NCBI GenBank assembly: GCA_021229015.1
Contig: CM037788.1
Span: forward strand, 43,568,696-43,632,695
DNA length: 64,000 bases
Origin: Solen grandis
Lineage: Eukaryota; Mollusca; Bivalvia; Adapedonta; Solenidae
Reading direction: 5' to 3'
The notes under the pieces were generated by a model. That model saw nothing but the letters and a program-made list of their open reading frames with translations, ran no database searches and had not been told where the DNA came from. Each line of letters begins with the position of its first letter. Within the stretch, counting starts at the first letter, position 1. The translations under genes and the position numbers were made by a program. Shown piece after piece: positions 35,391 through 47,929 of this stretch.

Positions 35391-38300
35391 ACTACAATGA
35401 TAAACTAGAATGTAGTCTAAAGACTTTGTATATAAAGAGATGAACAAAAGTTGAACTCAGCAGAATTCCTCATATTGTTAACAGGCCAGGCCGATGGTGA
35501 ACTAGGCATGGGCAACTGTCGTGTCAATCAAACCCTGACAAACATAGACGAAACCAGGATCAGAATCTCCCAGTATCTCCTGTATAATTAGAAACACATG
35601 GTAACTACTGACAACTACATAAATGGATAGCGTCAAGGCGGGAAACCTGAGGCCTAGAAGCAGTGGCCATCACTGCATTTAAATCACAAGTCTTCAGCTA
35701 CAGAAATGTCTTGTGGCTTCGGGAGTGTCTTGTGTCAAAATGCAAGTGGTAATAGCTGGGAATGTAGCTAAAATCAATGTATTTTCAGGAATTTAAAAGG
35801 ACAGCCATCAGTGTATAAGAGACTGCAGTTAAATCACAACAGGCAGCCAGTGCTGAATGCATGTATTTAGTACTATGTCTTACATAAACAATTGATATAC
35901 TCACTGTCTATATTATGTGGAGACATCTACAAATTGCTGACTCTTTCAGTGACCACTGGTCACAAGTCTATTCCTCATGTAAATTCATCTCGTTATTTTT
36001 GTGAATCATATAAATAACACATTATTTAACATGTTGTATGCTGTTAAACAAAACCAGCATCTTCTACATGCTGTATGCTGTAAAATCAGCATCTACGGTA
36101 CGCTGTTAATATCACCACTGATGCCTTATTAAGACCAGTATTGCTAATAGACAGTCATTCTCTACATCAGAAGCATTTTGAGACCCAAGAAGGATAAGAC
36201 AAACAAGTAAAACAGCATTAAGATTTCAAGAAGAAAAACACCTGTTAAAATCCTAAAATGATTCAATTAATGCATCATTATCATAATATCTTTGGTTCCA
36301 CAGGCTTACTGAAAGTGTTTCCCTTTCTCATTTCCAGAAACCTAACATATGTTACATAATCCTGCTGTCTCTAGGGTTATCAATCCTTATCTCAAACAAT
36401 TTGTTTCTGTAATCCTCTGTTTTGCCAAGCCAGAAAGAAGGTCATAAGGCCAAAAGCCACATGTTTCAAATTGTGAAACTTTCAAGCTTCCAAAGATCCA
36501 GACTTAACTGCTGCTTTGAAAAGATTTGAGTCCAGGTCTGCCATAAAACTTAACAATTGAGAACAAAGAAATTTCAAGTATTTTTTCCTAGAGTGTTTCA
36601 AGTGTTGAAGAAACAGACCATGAAAAAATGAAACGCAATAATAACTTGTAATGGTGTTATAATTGAAGAAGAAATCATTTGAAATCATATAAAAGTCAGG
36701 AGAAAACCCTGTTAGTTTGTTGAAACCTGGCATTACTCTTGTGTGCTGAACACAAAGCAAAGGAGCTATACCAGAAGCATTTTTTAAAAACTTCAGACTG
36801 TAGTAAACATGTTGCAGAACCTACTCAATTGTTTACAAAATCAATGTCCCAAGTCCCATGGAATCGTACATTCTGCTTGACACTTCGAGAAAGCCTGAGC
36901 CTATTCATAAACTCCATATCCTTACTTTTTACGGCAACCATGGTGTCAAAATCGTTGAGAAAAACCATGGATCTTCTTCCTGGCAGTGTGAAGCTTGCCG
37001 ACCAAGCGTTACATAGCAACAACAGAGCATTAACACTCCTGTTTAGGGATAGTAATATATCTCTCTCTATCATTGATAGACAGGGACTCAGTGGTTCCTA
37101 ATACAGCAGGGATGGCTTGACAAGTTTTCCATGTCTATAGCTTGGTTCTAGGCTATATGAAGTTGCAAGTCTGTTGGAAAGGCTTTCAGCCATTGCATTA
37201 AAGGAGCTACCAGACTCAAACTCAGTGAAATGGAATAATAAATGTATTTTCTTCACCACAATTTCATTTCACATTTTCTTTTAGCTTTTTTACATTTTTT
37301 TATCCAGAATGTATTGGACCTAAAGTTAGGATCATGTAGTGAGTTGAATGAATCTTATTAATTTAAATTAAGAACTTGCCTATTGTTTGATTTGTGTGTG
37401 CATAATTTTATATACATATGTATTTGAAGGTGTCAAAAAAAGTGTGTGTGTGAGGCATACAGAACTTTTTTCTTTGCATCTTTTTTGTACTTTGTGTGTG
37501 TGTGTGGCATCTCCTTCTTGAAGGGCAATTACTACAAAATAATTATTTACAAACTACAAAGTACTGGTTCAAGATTTCAGTTTAATCAAATGAGTGAATT
37601 AAAACAAAAAAAATGTTTGTCAGCATTGACATAACAGGCATGTGAAAACATTTTATCAATGTCAGTCTGCTTTACTCATTATCTTAACCATCCCAGGGTC
37701 ATGCACTACGGATAAGAGTTTTCTCTGCCATTGCCCCCTGACAGTCTCACGGACAGAGACTTGCGCTAATGCGTGTAAGTGTGAAACACAGTGTTTATAC
37801 AGTTAGAAACAGGTTGTCCGGAATTATTCAATGTTTACTAAACATCTTTATGTTATCAGCTTGCAGTATACAACCCAGGAATGTGCAGCCATTTTGAGTG
37901 CTGAAGTGGAAGAAACAGATGATAATCAAAAAAAAAAAAATTTTCAAAAAAAAAAAAAGGTTCTCCCAACCCTTTCACATATTTTTTTTAAATACTAAAA
38001 CACTGCCACGATCAGGGATGTAATACATCAGCCAATGGGCCAACTTCCCGGCCAGTGATCATTTATTTATGTGAATGATGCAGGGCAAGTATAACAGTTG
38101 ATAGACAAATCCATTTTGGACATCATGCAGACCTCATGGGGCAATAGAGAAAAGTGCGGCAAGAAATTTACTGGTTTCTTCCCCATACATTTCTTTCTTC
38201 TTTTTTTTGTGCTATTATTCTTCTCTGTAACTTTGCCACTGACAGCAGAGGTCAAACTGTCATGAAAGTAGGTTTGGTTTGAAACAGGTGCCACTGAATT

Positions 38301-38584
38301 CCTTCAGGGTGGCTCCAGATGATTTGAAGATATAATGAAAATGACAGCTTTGTGACTTTGACCTACCCTTTAAGTGAAGGTTGTAATATTTTTTCTCTCA
38401 TTTTTGCTTTAAACTAAGCTCAGGTAAGGCTAAAATAAGAAATATATTGTTTCTAGTTATCTGACCCATCAAATTTTTTTTTTTTTTTTGATCTTTAACT
38501 TGTAAATTTTTACTTTGATCTTTTTACGTCCATTCCGTAGAAAAAAAACCCTTTCAGCTTTATTTTTATAATTTGAAATAAAAA
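35391..38584. other. Non-coding DNA
   Basis: Low-complexity A runs at about 37930-37960, T runs and short GT runs near 37440-37505. Open frames on both strands at 36740-37100 overlap and show no recognisable domain. No exon can be supported. Confidence 0.35.
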
Positions 38585-39548
38585 CTAGAAATGTGTCCAT
38601 AGGACACAAATGCCCCCATCTAATTGCTTTGTCACAAATCTGAAATATGTTTGTTTGTTGTTGGGTTTAATGTCCCAGACAGTATTTCAGTCATTTGAAG
38701 ACTATGTCTACTTGAGACAGATATAGTGCTGCCACGCTGCAATGTCACGCCATAGACATGTGGCATGATACCACACCCAGTCACATTATCCTGACAACAG
38801 GCCAACCAGTCCTGGAACCACCCTTATACTGAGCACCAAGCAAGGGACCTATACCAGTACTTTTACCAGGGATTGAACCCACGACCTCCTGCTCCAGAGA
38901 CAGACACTCTAACCACTCAGCCACTGGAAATGGTAATCTGAAATATGATTCTAGCCAGGAGAAGATGATCGAAGAAAGTAGGTAACAAAAATGTACAAGG
39001 GAAACAACAAAGGGTCATTCAATGCTTTTAATCAAATTAAAAATATACAATATTAACATTTTTGGCCTGCTATAGCCAATTAAACATCGGTTGGTTGGCT
39101 TTGTTCTCGGCCATTTCATAGCTGCAGTAACTACACCAATATTTTCTCTAGCACTTTTTCAGTATGCATGCTACATACATATCAACTTTGAAGTCAATCC
39201 CTGTATTAGTATTCTCAAGTTATGCTCTGGACTAACTTCCAGAACAAAGGACAATAACTCCAAATTACTTGACAGAGAGTTACAGAACTTGGTCACTGCA
39301 CTTCTACTGAATGCATAAAGTATCAACTTTGAATTAAATCCCAGTATTAGTATTCATGTTATGCTTCAGACAAACTTTGGGATGGTTGGACTGATGTATG
39401 GATGGACAAAGGCAAATCAATATGCCCCCACTCCACAATAAGTGAGGCATAAAAATATTTCGGGATGGATGGAATATGTACGTACGGACGAAGGCAAATC
39501 TATATGCCCCCCCCCCCCCCACCCCATCATAAGTGGTGGGGGCATAAA
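38585..39548 (-). mobile_element. Helitron-like element carrying a SINE
   Basis: On the minus strand it ends with the hairpin TGTGTCC-TAT-GGACACA, then TTTCTAG followed by T, which is the canonical Helitron 3' terminus (hairpin, CTRR, T). The opposite end has ATGCCCCC runs, including 14 C at about 39507-39520. A SINE-A copy interrupts it at 38650-38934. No Rep/helicase coding is present. Confidence 0.7.
38650..38934 (-). mobile_element. SINE-A, full length with 13-bp target duplication
   Basis: Flanked by AATCTGAAATATG at 38637-38649 and again at 38935-38947, a perfect 13-bp target site duplication. On the minus strand it starts with CCAGTGGCTGAGTGGTTAGA (box A) and GGGTTCAATCCC (box B) and ends with a short CAACAAACAAA tail. 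This defines the ends of the family. Confidence 0.92.
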
Positions 39549-40679
39549 ATGTACCTACCTACCCACCCCTGGAATTCAGGGTCGGAGCACTACAAGCACA
39601 CAGTTTTTTAATGATGGCATTAGTTCATCAAAATCTACAATCAATTTTGAATATGAGGACTAAGGTGATGGACGAAGTTAAAAGGTAAATTAGCATTCTG
39701 ATTCTCTTATATTAAATTGTTTACATTGCAGCTCAAAGAAAGTGCCACTGAGTATTAAATATTGAAAAGCCTACATAAAGTTTAACGTTATCATGTGTCC
39801 ATTAACATAAACCCTACAACGAAACATAACCAAACAGCTGAAGATTGTTTCTGGTTGTATAAATATTCCGCTACCACATCTCTCAGGCACGTCATAAAGC
39901 AAGTCATGGCTTTATCAAATGGTTAGGATTCTGCAGAAATGTTACTGCTTAGTGCGTACAATCAACAAAACTAGTGGGAAAGAACTTCCTGCATGGGGGC
40001 TTGTTATGACGTCAGACAGTTCAACAAAGTCATCAAAAACAGGTTCACCAGACTCTCAAAGGTGGTTCCTAAATATCAATGGATAAATATGCTTTCTGAC
40101 AGGAGTTCAATCAGGTTTATTATTAGGAGCAATCCCAGAACTCAGTATCACCACCGGATGGGAGTTCAGGCATGCCAGGTCACTGTGGGTTCTATAGGTC
40201 ATACATACATGGCAATCTATTTTCTCAATGTTGTTAAGAAAATTACATAATTATGTGATCATTATTAAACCAGATCTTTTATTTGGCTTGCTGCTGTGGC
40301 CACACATAATTATATTCAATTGGAGATTTGTGATTCCTTTATCTTTCTCATATTATGGACATATTGCATTTGTTTGGTAGCCTAGATTATCTATTTGTAT
40401 ACATGTCATATGTGGGTTTTCTAAAGTTAACATGAATTATGGGAAGGAACAAACAACCAATCAGAAATTGACTGCTTGTTCTGGTACTCTACTATGGTTA
40501 TCATACACTGAGGCCAAAACTTCATAAAAATCAGTTGGTGGTTAAGCAACAGATGCTTTGGTTATTAAACCAGCTGATAATAAATTCCTTTAAAACCTTT
40601 CTTTAAAAAGGAGACCTCATATTGTGCTTGCTTACTCATTGATAGGTTTTCATTCTGGTCTGGGGTTTTTTATTGTCTT
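39549..40679. other. Non-coding DNA
   Basis: Nothing recognised. A frame at 39993-40250 has no identifiable domain. Confidence 0.35.
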
Positions 40680-40903
40680 AAAACCCACTGATTTATATTG
40701 ATGCACTGGCAAACCGTGGTGACCCAGATAATACAGTCCCCTTCTTGGAGCTGTCTGATCAGGGTCTTCACTGTTTGCTTGAACAGCACAACTTGAAATA
40801 GCTAAAATAGATACTACACAGCCTGTGTGGCAAAGAACAATAAAAGTTCATTAAATTGATATTCATCAAGTCATGAATAGCCATGAGGTAAAGGGTAAAA
40901 CAG
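40680..40903 (+). mobile_element. Family II element
   Basis: TTGATGCACTGGCAAAC, a hairpin arm GGAGCTGTCTGATCAGGGTC, CACAGCCTGTGTGGCAAAGAA, AAATTGATATTCATCAAG and CATGAGGTAAAGGGTA occur in order. The first hairpin arm is decayed. Confidence 0.65.
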
Positions 40904-41149
40904 CATTGTTGGGTTTGCTTCAATATTTCAACTTGAGAAAGTTTTCTCAAAAACATAAAATAAATTAGAGTACTTGAAGGCCTCAGGTTTTGTATTACTC
41001 AAAATAAATTTAGAATCATTCTTCAAATGATTTTATGAATTGCTAAGTTGTTCTTAACCTACTGCAAATGTTTCTTTATTTACATGTTACCACAGTTTTA
41101 CACTAGGCCATAAATGTGCACAAACAAGTTTTGGCTGTTTCTTTTTAAT
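40904..41149. other. Non-coding DNA
   Basis: Nothing recognised. Confidence 0.3.
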
Positions 41150-41385
41150 ATAAGCTCATCTGAGTTTATGTCATACAAGTCTTATATGAGCTTACAGTCT
41201 CATCTGAGTTTATGTCAGTCGTAATTATTATGAGCTTACAGTCTCATCTGAGCTTATGTCAGTTGCAATATTATGACTTACAGTCTCATCTGAGCTTATG
41301 TCAGTTTCATAGGAGCTTATGTCAGTTTCATCGGAGCTTATGTCAGTCTCATCTGAGCTTGTTAGTCTCATCTGAGCAGAGGAGA
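41150..41385 (+). repeat. Degenerate minisatellite, GTCTCATCTGAGCTTATGTCA
   Basis: Units of about 20-22 bp (CTCATCTGAGCTTATGTCAGT and variants with TTCATAGGAGC) recur about ten times. On the minus strand they read as DETDISS peptide repeats, a by-product of the repeat. Confidence 0.8.
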
Positions 41386-41989
41386 TAAACCATATGGGCA
41401 CAATGATTAAAATCATATCAACAATGGAATGAAAATATAATGTACAAATTTGTTTATTTATGACTTTTATTCATTTCATTTTTTATATCTTTGGTACATT
41501 TTCATTGTTTTCTTTTTAATAGCATAAAATATGTCATTAATACAATACTTAGCAATTTCTTTTTTCAATGGTATAATCATAAAAATTATACATGCATACA
41601 AAAAAGTCATAAGCTTGGCTTTAACAATATTACAACAATACTTTCAAAGAACATTTCATGCAAACAAAGTATCATTACAAGATTAACACTCATATCTGCA
41701 GTTTTTAATGAATCTTTTTATTTCAAATCAAAAGAAAACCCTGAAAAAGAAGTACAAATCAATTTTTCTTGCGTAAAAATCCAACATTTTTACCATATCT
41801 CACTTTCTCTCAAACAATCAAAACTAACACTCAATGAAATTCAAGGACTGACCACAAAACATATTTTAGAGCATACTGATAAAGAAAGAGACAGATGAGT
41901 TTCTTAGTCATCCCTCAATATATATTAAAACATAAATTGATAAAAATTAAAACAGTATATTAAGAAAAAAATCCTGTCTTGTTCTCTTC

Positions 41990-42026
<37 letters not shown>

Positions 42027-42499
42027 AAGAGTCTGAAACTAGGTTGCCAAATATTTGAATTTCTCGAGAGCTCTCAAGGGCATTGAATAAAGAATATATT
42101 GAGATCGGAGCACATGTTGAGACGGCTCTTAATTAGGTATATGAGGGAATCCAGCTCGGTAATTGATCCACATGGCTTCTCAAAACTGATTAACATTCTG
42201 AGTCTTTTAAGTAAGAACATATAAATATCCATTAAATATCGGTTTGAACTGATTTTATGAATATGCAAACATTTCATATCAGGTGTAACCTCAATACACT
42301 CTCTCCTCCTCTAGAAAAGCCCCGCCCTGACTCTTGAGGGCTAATGACGATTTGAATGATAAATAGAAATTCTGGTGAATTTATTCCATCACTGTGCACG
42401 ACGTAATTAAAATTATAAAGGAACAATTAACATTAACAATTAACTATTACAGAACAAAAATGAGGAAAGCAATGGTATCCAGTTCATGACCTTTTGAAT
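41386..42499. other. Non-coding DNA with long poly-T
   Basis: A T run of 30 or more lies at about 41992-42025. An A-rich open frame at 41491-41898 encodes Lys/Ile/Asn-rich sequence with no recognisable domain. The 42066-42290 stretch is discussed as a weak candidate non-coding element. Confidence 0.4.
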
Positions 42500-42745
42500 A
42501 AACAGACATGACCGTTTACTTCATGAATATTCGTAAACAAAAATTTGTGACTCTATGAATATTACCGGTAATTAACTGAACTTTAAATGGTAATGAAACC
42601 ATTAATTTCCCTATTGCATAACAGACTGTGCTTAATATAAGCTACAATATTGTATAAGCAAACAGGAGATCCTGATCAGACAGCTCCGGGGTCAAATCTG
42701 TTTGCCAAAGCATTAAAAAATGTCTACGGGTTAAGATAGAATGTC
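42500..42745 (-). mobile_element. Family II element (minus strand)
   Basis: TTACTTCATGAATATTCGT, TAACTGAACTTTAAATGGT, AAGCTACAATATTGTATAAG and GATCCTGATCAGACAGCTCC occur in reverse family II order. One hairpin arm is mostly lost. Confidence 0.65.
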
Positions 42746-43151
42746 CTGTAGTATACAGGAATTATAAGGCATCTCAGGTATAGAAAGAGAACAGGACATG
42801 ATTTTTTGTGTTCAAAATACTGTTTATAACTGTGACCCTGCAAAATATCCATCAAACTTCCCATCTACGAAGGTTAAGTCTCATATAATTTTCCAATTTT
42901 GATATGGGTGACCAGACTACATCCAAAATATCACATCTTTCTTAAAAAGAAGTATAATCAATCAACTCACTTCAACAATGCCAGAGTCAACCATGCCACA
43001 CAGAAACTTCATAACTACATCATTAGTTGAGTGCACTCTGTCTATAACTGTCAACAATCAAAATATCATAAGTACTAACTAGGAACCAATAAAGCACTGA
43101 AACTAGATCAATATGGAATAGTTACCCATACTGCAAATTGTATTTCTCTAA

Positions 43152-43372
43152 TGCTAACAAGGCAATAACTGTGCTGTGTCCATTTTGGTAACATACAGGA
43201 CTGCAGATCTGAAGGTTGCTGGTTTGAACCCTATTGGTGGCAAGGATTTCCCAGACCTTCTCAGGCACCAAGTACTGCTCCAACCCAGGAACCACTGAGA
43301 GACATTGGTGTAAGTTGTAAGAACTTGTTTCCCGACTGACATAAACAGACTTAAGTTTAAAATAAACTACAC
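43152..43372 (+). mobile_element. SINE-B copy
   Basis: A tRNA-like head with GCTGGTTTGAACCCTA (box B), then GGCACCAAGTACTGCTCC, AACCCAGGAACCACTGAGAG and AAGTTGTAAGAACTTGTTTCCC. It is the clearest copy of this family in the window. Confidence 0.75.
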
Positions 43373-43865
43373 TACAAGAACAGGTTACATAAACTAATGC
43401 CAATCATACTTGAATAGACATGACATCATCCTAAACAACATTTTACCGACCCAAACGAAAACAGCGCAACAAACATTCTTAACATATAAAACAAATAGAT
43501 AAGACAGTCCATCATACAATACGGACAGATAAGACAATCAAATGATATCCATTGTGGGCCAATACTTCCTTTATGTTTTGTTAGCATCTCTCCTTTGAAA
43601 TCTTTCACTGCCTTTGAGAAAAACTGCTTTGCACCTGCATAAAATGCATGAAATGAGCCGTTTATCACTCTTCAAATGAAAAAGCTCATTTCAAAGCAGA
43701 GATTTACCTGTTCTGCAAAGTTTACAGAAAATATTATTGCTATTTGAAAAGAACACTATGGTATCAGTACATGGGTTTGAATATTAAAAGTCTCTAAACT
43801 GTGGAAATAATCATGCCGCTAGGCCAATTTGTGGCAATTTTCAATATCATAAAACGAGATAAATT

Positions 43866-44062
43866 GGCACATCATGGTTCAATGGTAATGTACTAGACTG
43901 CAGATCCAAAGTTCAAGGTTGTGGCAAGGAGTCCTCATGTCCTTCTCATGTCCTTCTCAGGTGCTGTAAGTACTGGTCCAACCCAGGTAACACTGACAGG
44001 GATTTGTATAAGTTGTAAGAATTTGTTTACCAATCAATGTTATTTAAGTAAGTTTACATTTA
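43866..44062 (+). mobile_element. SINE-B copy
   Basis: CATGGTTCAATGGTAATGTA (box A-like), AGTACTGGTCCAACCCAGG and AAGTTGTAAGAATTTGTTT occur in order. A short CATGTCCTTCT direct repeat sits in the middle. Confidence 0.7.
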
Positions 44063-46250
44063 ATGTATTGGTGCAGATGAAACAAAATTTTTGATGAACT
44101 TCTTGATAAGTCTGGGGTTGGAATCCTAGCTGGCAAAAATACTCAACAATAATCAATTCCAAAATTTTACATTACTTTCCTGAGAAATGCTACATGTCAG
44201 CTTCATCAATTATTTTCCAACTTTTACAGAAATTTCTCCAAAGAAATGTTCACTGCAACCCATCAATCATTTTCCAACTTTCACATAATGAGACAGACCC
44301 TGTTTATTCATCAATAAGAAGTTAATTAATCTTTCAGCATTTCACAGCTCACATTATGAGGACCCATTGCGAGGTCTTCATGGTGTTATATTGGCGTTTC
44401 ACTAACCCATTAAGCGCCTGAATTCGAAAACCTTAGATTTTAATGCATCAAATCTCAAAGAAAATTAATACTATTGCATAAATACAGGTTTTTGCTTCAA
44501 TGGAAAGATTATTCTCAACCAAAATCAGTCATTCTTTTTTACATAAATAGCAAGGTCTTTTTAGTTCAGCATACTACAATCCATTCTTTCATTTTTTAAG
44601 GCATATTAGTGACAACTTCATTCCTGGATACTCTATCATATTATAATTTATAGATCATATCGAGGGAGCATTTTGTAAAACCTATTGTGAAGAACAGAAT
44701 ACAACTATATACAATATCATAAAAGGTGGAAACCTAACATCTCACTTCCCCGTTACATTCATCATCTACTCTATGCAAGGCTGATCATCCTTTTCTCTTC
44801 ATAAATTTACGGACAAAAAAACCCTACCTTCCATTGTTGAAGACACCCATATACAGTGAAACTGTATTTACTCAGTTCAATGGGCAACGCGTCATTTTGT
44901 CACCGCGTAAACATATACCCTTCAATTTACACCCCCCTGGGTAAATAGACCTGTCACCTCCGCATTTATGAACCTTGGTTTTTGATGGGTTGTCCTGTCT
45001 AAGAATTAACCCAATCTACTATGGCTAGACAAATTACATAGAAAGTAAAATCGACCACGCATTCGGACAATAATAATATTTACACATCTGTAAATATTCC
45101 TGAAATGCTGAATGATACCAATGTATTGACACAGCCTGTAATGTCTATTGACAAAAATTGAGAACAGACATGTCTTCACCATTAACATTATTGAAAGATG
45201 GGAGAGTTATGCAGCTAGACCAATTACGTTTCTCTCTAGTTCATGAACCCTTCTGCTATTGTGATTTAAATCCCTCCGTAATGAAATACTTTTAACTGGA
45301 TGGGTGCTTTGAAAGCCTGTCCAACAGTGTAACCTCCATTTTGTGATCAATGGATGACCTGACCATGTGTAGGAATTACACAGGGCATTCTGGGAACACA
45401 TGAAATCTTCCTCCTTTTTGGACAGTTAATGAATTGCATGATTACAAAATTAAAATCACAGTCTGATTTTTTCACTCAAATTCAAATTTTCAGTTGTAAA
45501 CTTAGTTGTATGTAGCATGAGGGAAATTTCCCATTTAAGAGATACTTAAATAAATCAGTTTAATACATACTATATTCAAGAGTGAATCGGATTGGAAAAC
45601 AGGTTAATAGCCTTAATAGTGTGAATCCCCTCTTGATATACACTGTATAAGTAATATATGGGAATTAATGATTTTCTGATATTTATATGATGTTTCACAC
45701 AAAACCAGATGGTTAAAATAGCCATCTTATACTTTTTTAACCACCATAAATACATGTGACAAATTAAAACCTGTCTGTAATGTTTAATATTGGACAGAGA
45801 GAACAATGTCCATCATCCAACGGACAAGATTACCGCTGATATCAACCTTGATAGTGTCAAGATCTAATTTCAGAAAATAAGACTTAATGATTAATTTTGC
45901 CTGGGGACAGTACAAGGGTTTCTATACACTGAGAGTGAAGGTAGCTACACTAATTGGAAAAGGATTGTCCAATAGATTAATACACCATTGTAATATATAT
46001 TACTTACATAACTGCAGGGCAAATAAATGGATTGGACCTACAGGATAGACTACTAAAACTATTGAATTTCATGTATAGCACTATAGTCCCTGAATGGTTG
46101 TTTCAGTCTCAAGTTGAAATTACTAGCGGAATATAACACTCACTGGTCAACAAAAGGTCAGCGGGAAGGGACAAAATATGTATAAAGAAGGACTTTAGAG
46201 GTATACTCTATATAACAAAGATCTATAATGTTTATGTCATGAAATCAAAA
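44063..46250. other. Non-coding DNA
   Basis: No gene recognised. Short frames at 45207-45401 (minus) and 45576-45806 (minus) lack family signatures. Confidence 0.35.
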
Positions 46251-46350
46251 NNNNNNNNNNNNNNNNNNNNNNNNNNNNNNNNNNNNNNNNNNNNNNNNNN
46301 NNNNNNNNNNNNNNNNNNNNNNNNNNNNNNNNNNNNNNNNNNNNNNNNNN
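46251..46350. other. Assembly gap (100 N)
   Basis: A run of exactly 100 N. Confidence 0.99.
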
Positions 46351-47929
46351 AGACAGAGGGCAGCTAAGGATCATGCCCCAGACTGGTTGTCAGATATTTA
46401 AGTGATTTCAGACTGACAATAGAATGATCCAATAAAATCAGCAATAATTGCTTGACACATTTAATATCAAAATTTCCGAACTGTAGTATTGTGAGAGTTC
46501 GTGAAAGATAAGCTGGGATAGGCTTTGAATGTTGAAGAAAAATGAAAAATGAGACAGGGAAAGCTTATGATAGGGTGATTTCATAATTTATTATGTTTGC
46601 AGTGTAAAGCATGACCAACAGATATGAAAAATAATTTTGATTTTACATTTCTAGTATTTAAGACCCCTTAATTCTGCTTAGATTTTCCTATCAATAGCAG
46701 AGGTTGGAAAATAAATTCTTGGGCTTTGTACAGAAATTATACTGCTCTACTACATGTAATTTGCAATGGGAAATCTTCTCAGACCTTGTTTATCTGATAG
46801 AAATAATGTCCTGTTCATAATTTGCCATGGTCCAAATTGGAATTTATATGATTTGCAAAAAACCACAAAAGAGCAGACATTTTTGTTATTAGTCTAAATA
46901 TTCCATTCCTGATATAAACTTATAAAATATCAGAGTGTTTCACAGAGGTGTTCAGCCATTTTATAGGATAATTTGCCTGTTCTTATAAGTATCAGAACAT
47001 TTTATTGAATTATTTTATTGTCTTTGTAAGTATTAGAAAGTTTTATAGGAATATTCGTCTGTTTCTGTATGTATTAGTATGCTAATAGGCTTATTTTAGT
47101 GTTGTTAAAACAACTTCATTTATATTAATCTGTAATAAATTCTGAGGATAGAGTATAAATCTTTCGGAAAGTTGGAGGTATTGGCTATTAACTGCTTGTG
47201 GGTATACCATTTTGCTAATACCCCTGCTTTACCCCCTATTTTCTCCAACACCCTTTCGCTGCTGGCACAGGACAATATCCTTGACCATGGTAACCAGTTC
47301 CACATGGGCAACACAAACACTGCCACTCAAATCTTTGCCGCAATTACAAGCTTTATAGCCCAAGTAACTAGCACCTCTTTTTTAGTCCTCTTGCTTTTTG
47401 ATTGTTTACCTGTTGTTTTTTATGCGGGTAATGAAAAATATTGGCAGCAGATGACATTCCTACAGCAGACGCATATTAAGATGGAAGTACAGAAGCTTGG
47501 GTGCTAGAATATTGTGACTTTCGGATGATACACAGAAGTTTATGATTAGTGTTGAGCAATTCAGTTTGCTAATATTGGCTTTTTCAAAGATATAAGAGGT
47601 CTTGGAAACAAAGGAGTGTATATTGTCAATGTTTATGTGGTATGTTTGGTGTCTCTGAGGCCAAAAGGTTATGAAATGAACAGATTTGTTATTTTATCTG
47701 GTAGTGTAAGACGTAATTTTATTTACACATTCAGGTGCGGGGATGGAATATATTTATGGTAATAAAGAAAACTTTCAACTTCTTTCTCAGTTGGTCACCT
47801 ATTGTTTTGACGGCATGATTTGTATAATACCTAAAGTATATTTTTTATTGGTACAGTATATCAAGTTATTTTGGTAAAACTCATTGTTGAGAAATACAAG
47901 GAAATGACTACAGTCATGTTTCTAGCCAT
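46351..47929. other. Non-coding DNA
   Basis: An open frame of 111 codons at 47172-47507 overlaps another on the minus strand. Neither has a recognisable domain or gene context. No repeat family identified. Confidence 0.35.

Noticed and set aside
36739..37101. 120-codon open frame, with an overlapping minus-strand frame
   Set aside because: Both strands open over the same bases and neither resembles a known family; chance is more likely.
41228..41416. DETDISS repeat protein on the minus strand
   Set aside because: Direct product of the GTCTCATCTGAGCTTATGTCA minisatellite.
41491..41898. 135-codon open frame
   Set aside because: Lys/Ile/Asn/Ser-rich composition from AT-rich DNA, no recognisable domain, no exon boundaries.
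47172..47507. 111-codon open frame
   Set aside because: Overlaps a minus-strand frame and has no family signature.
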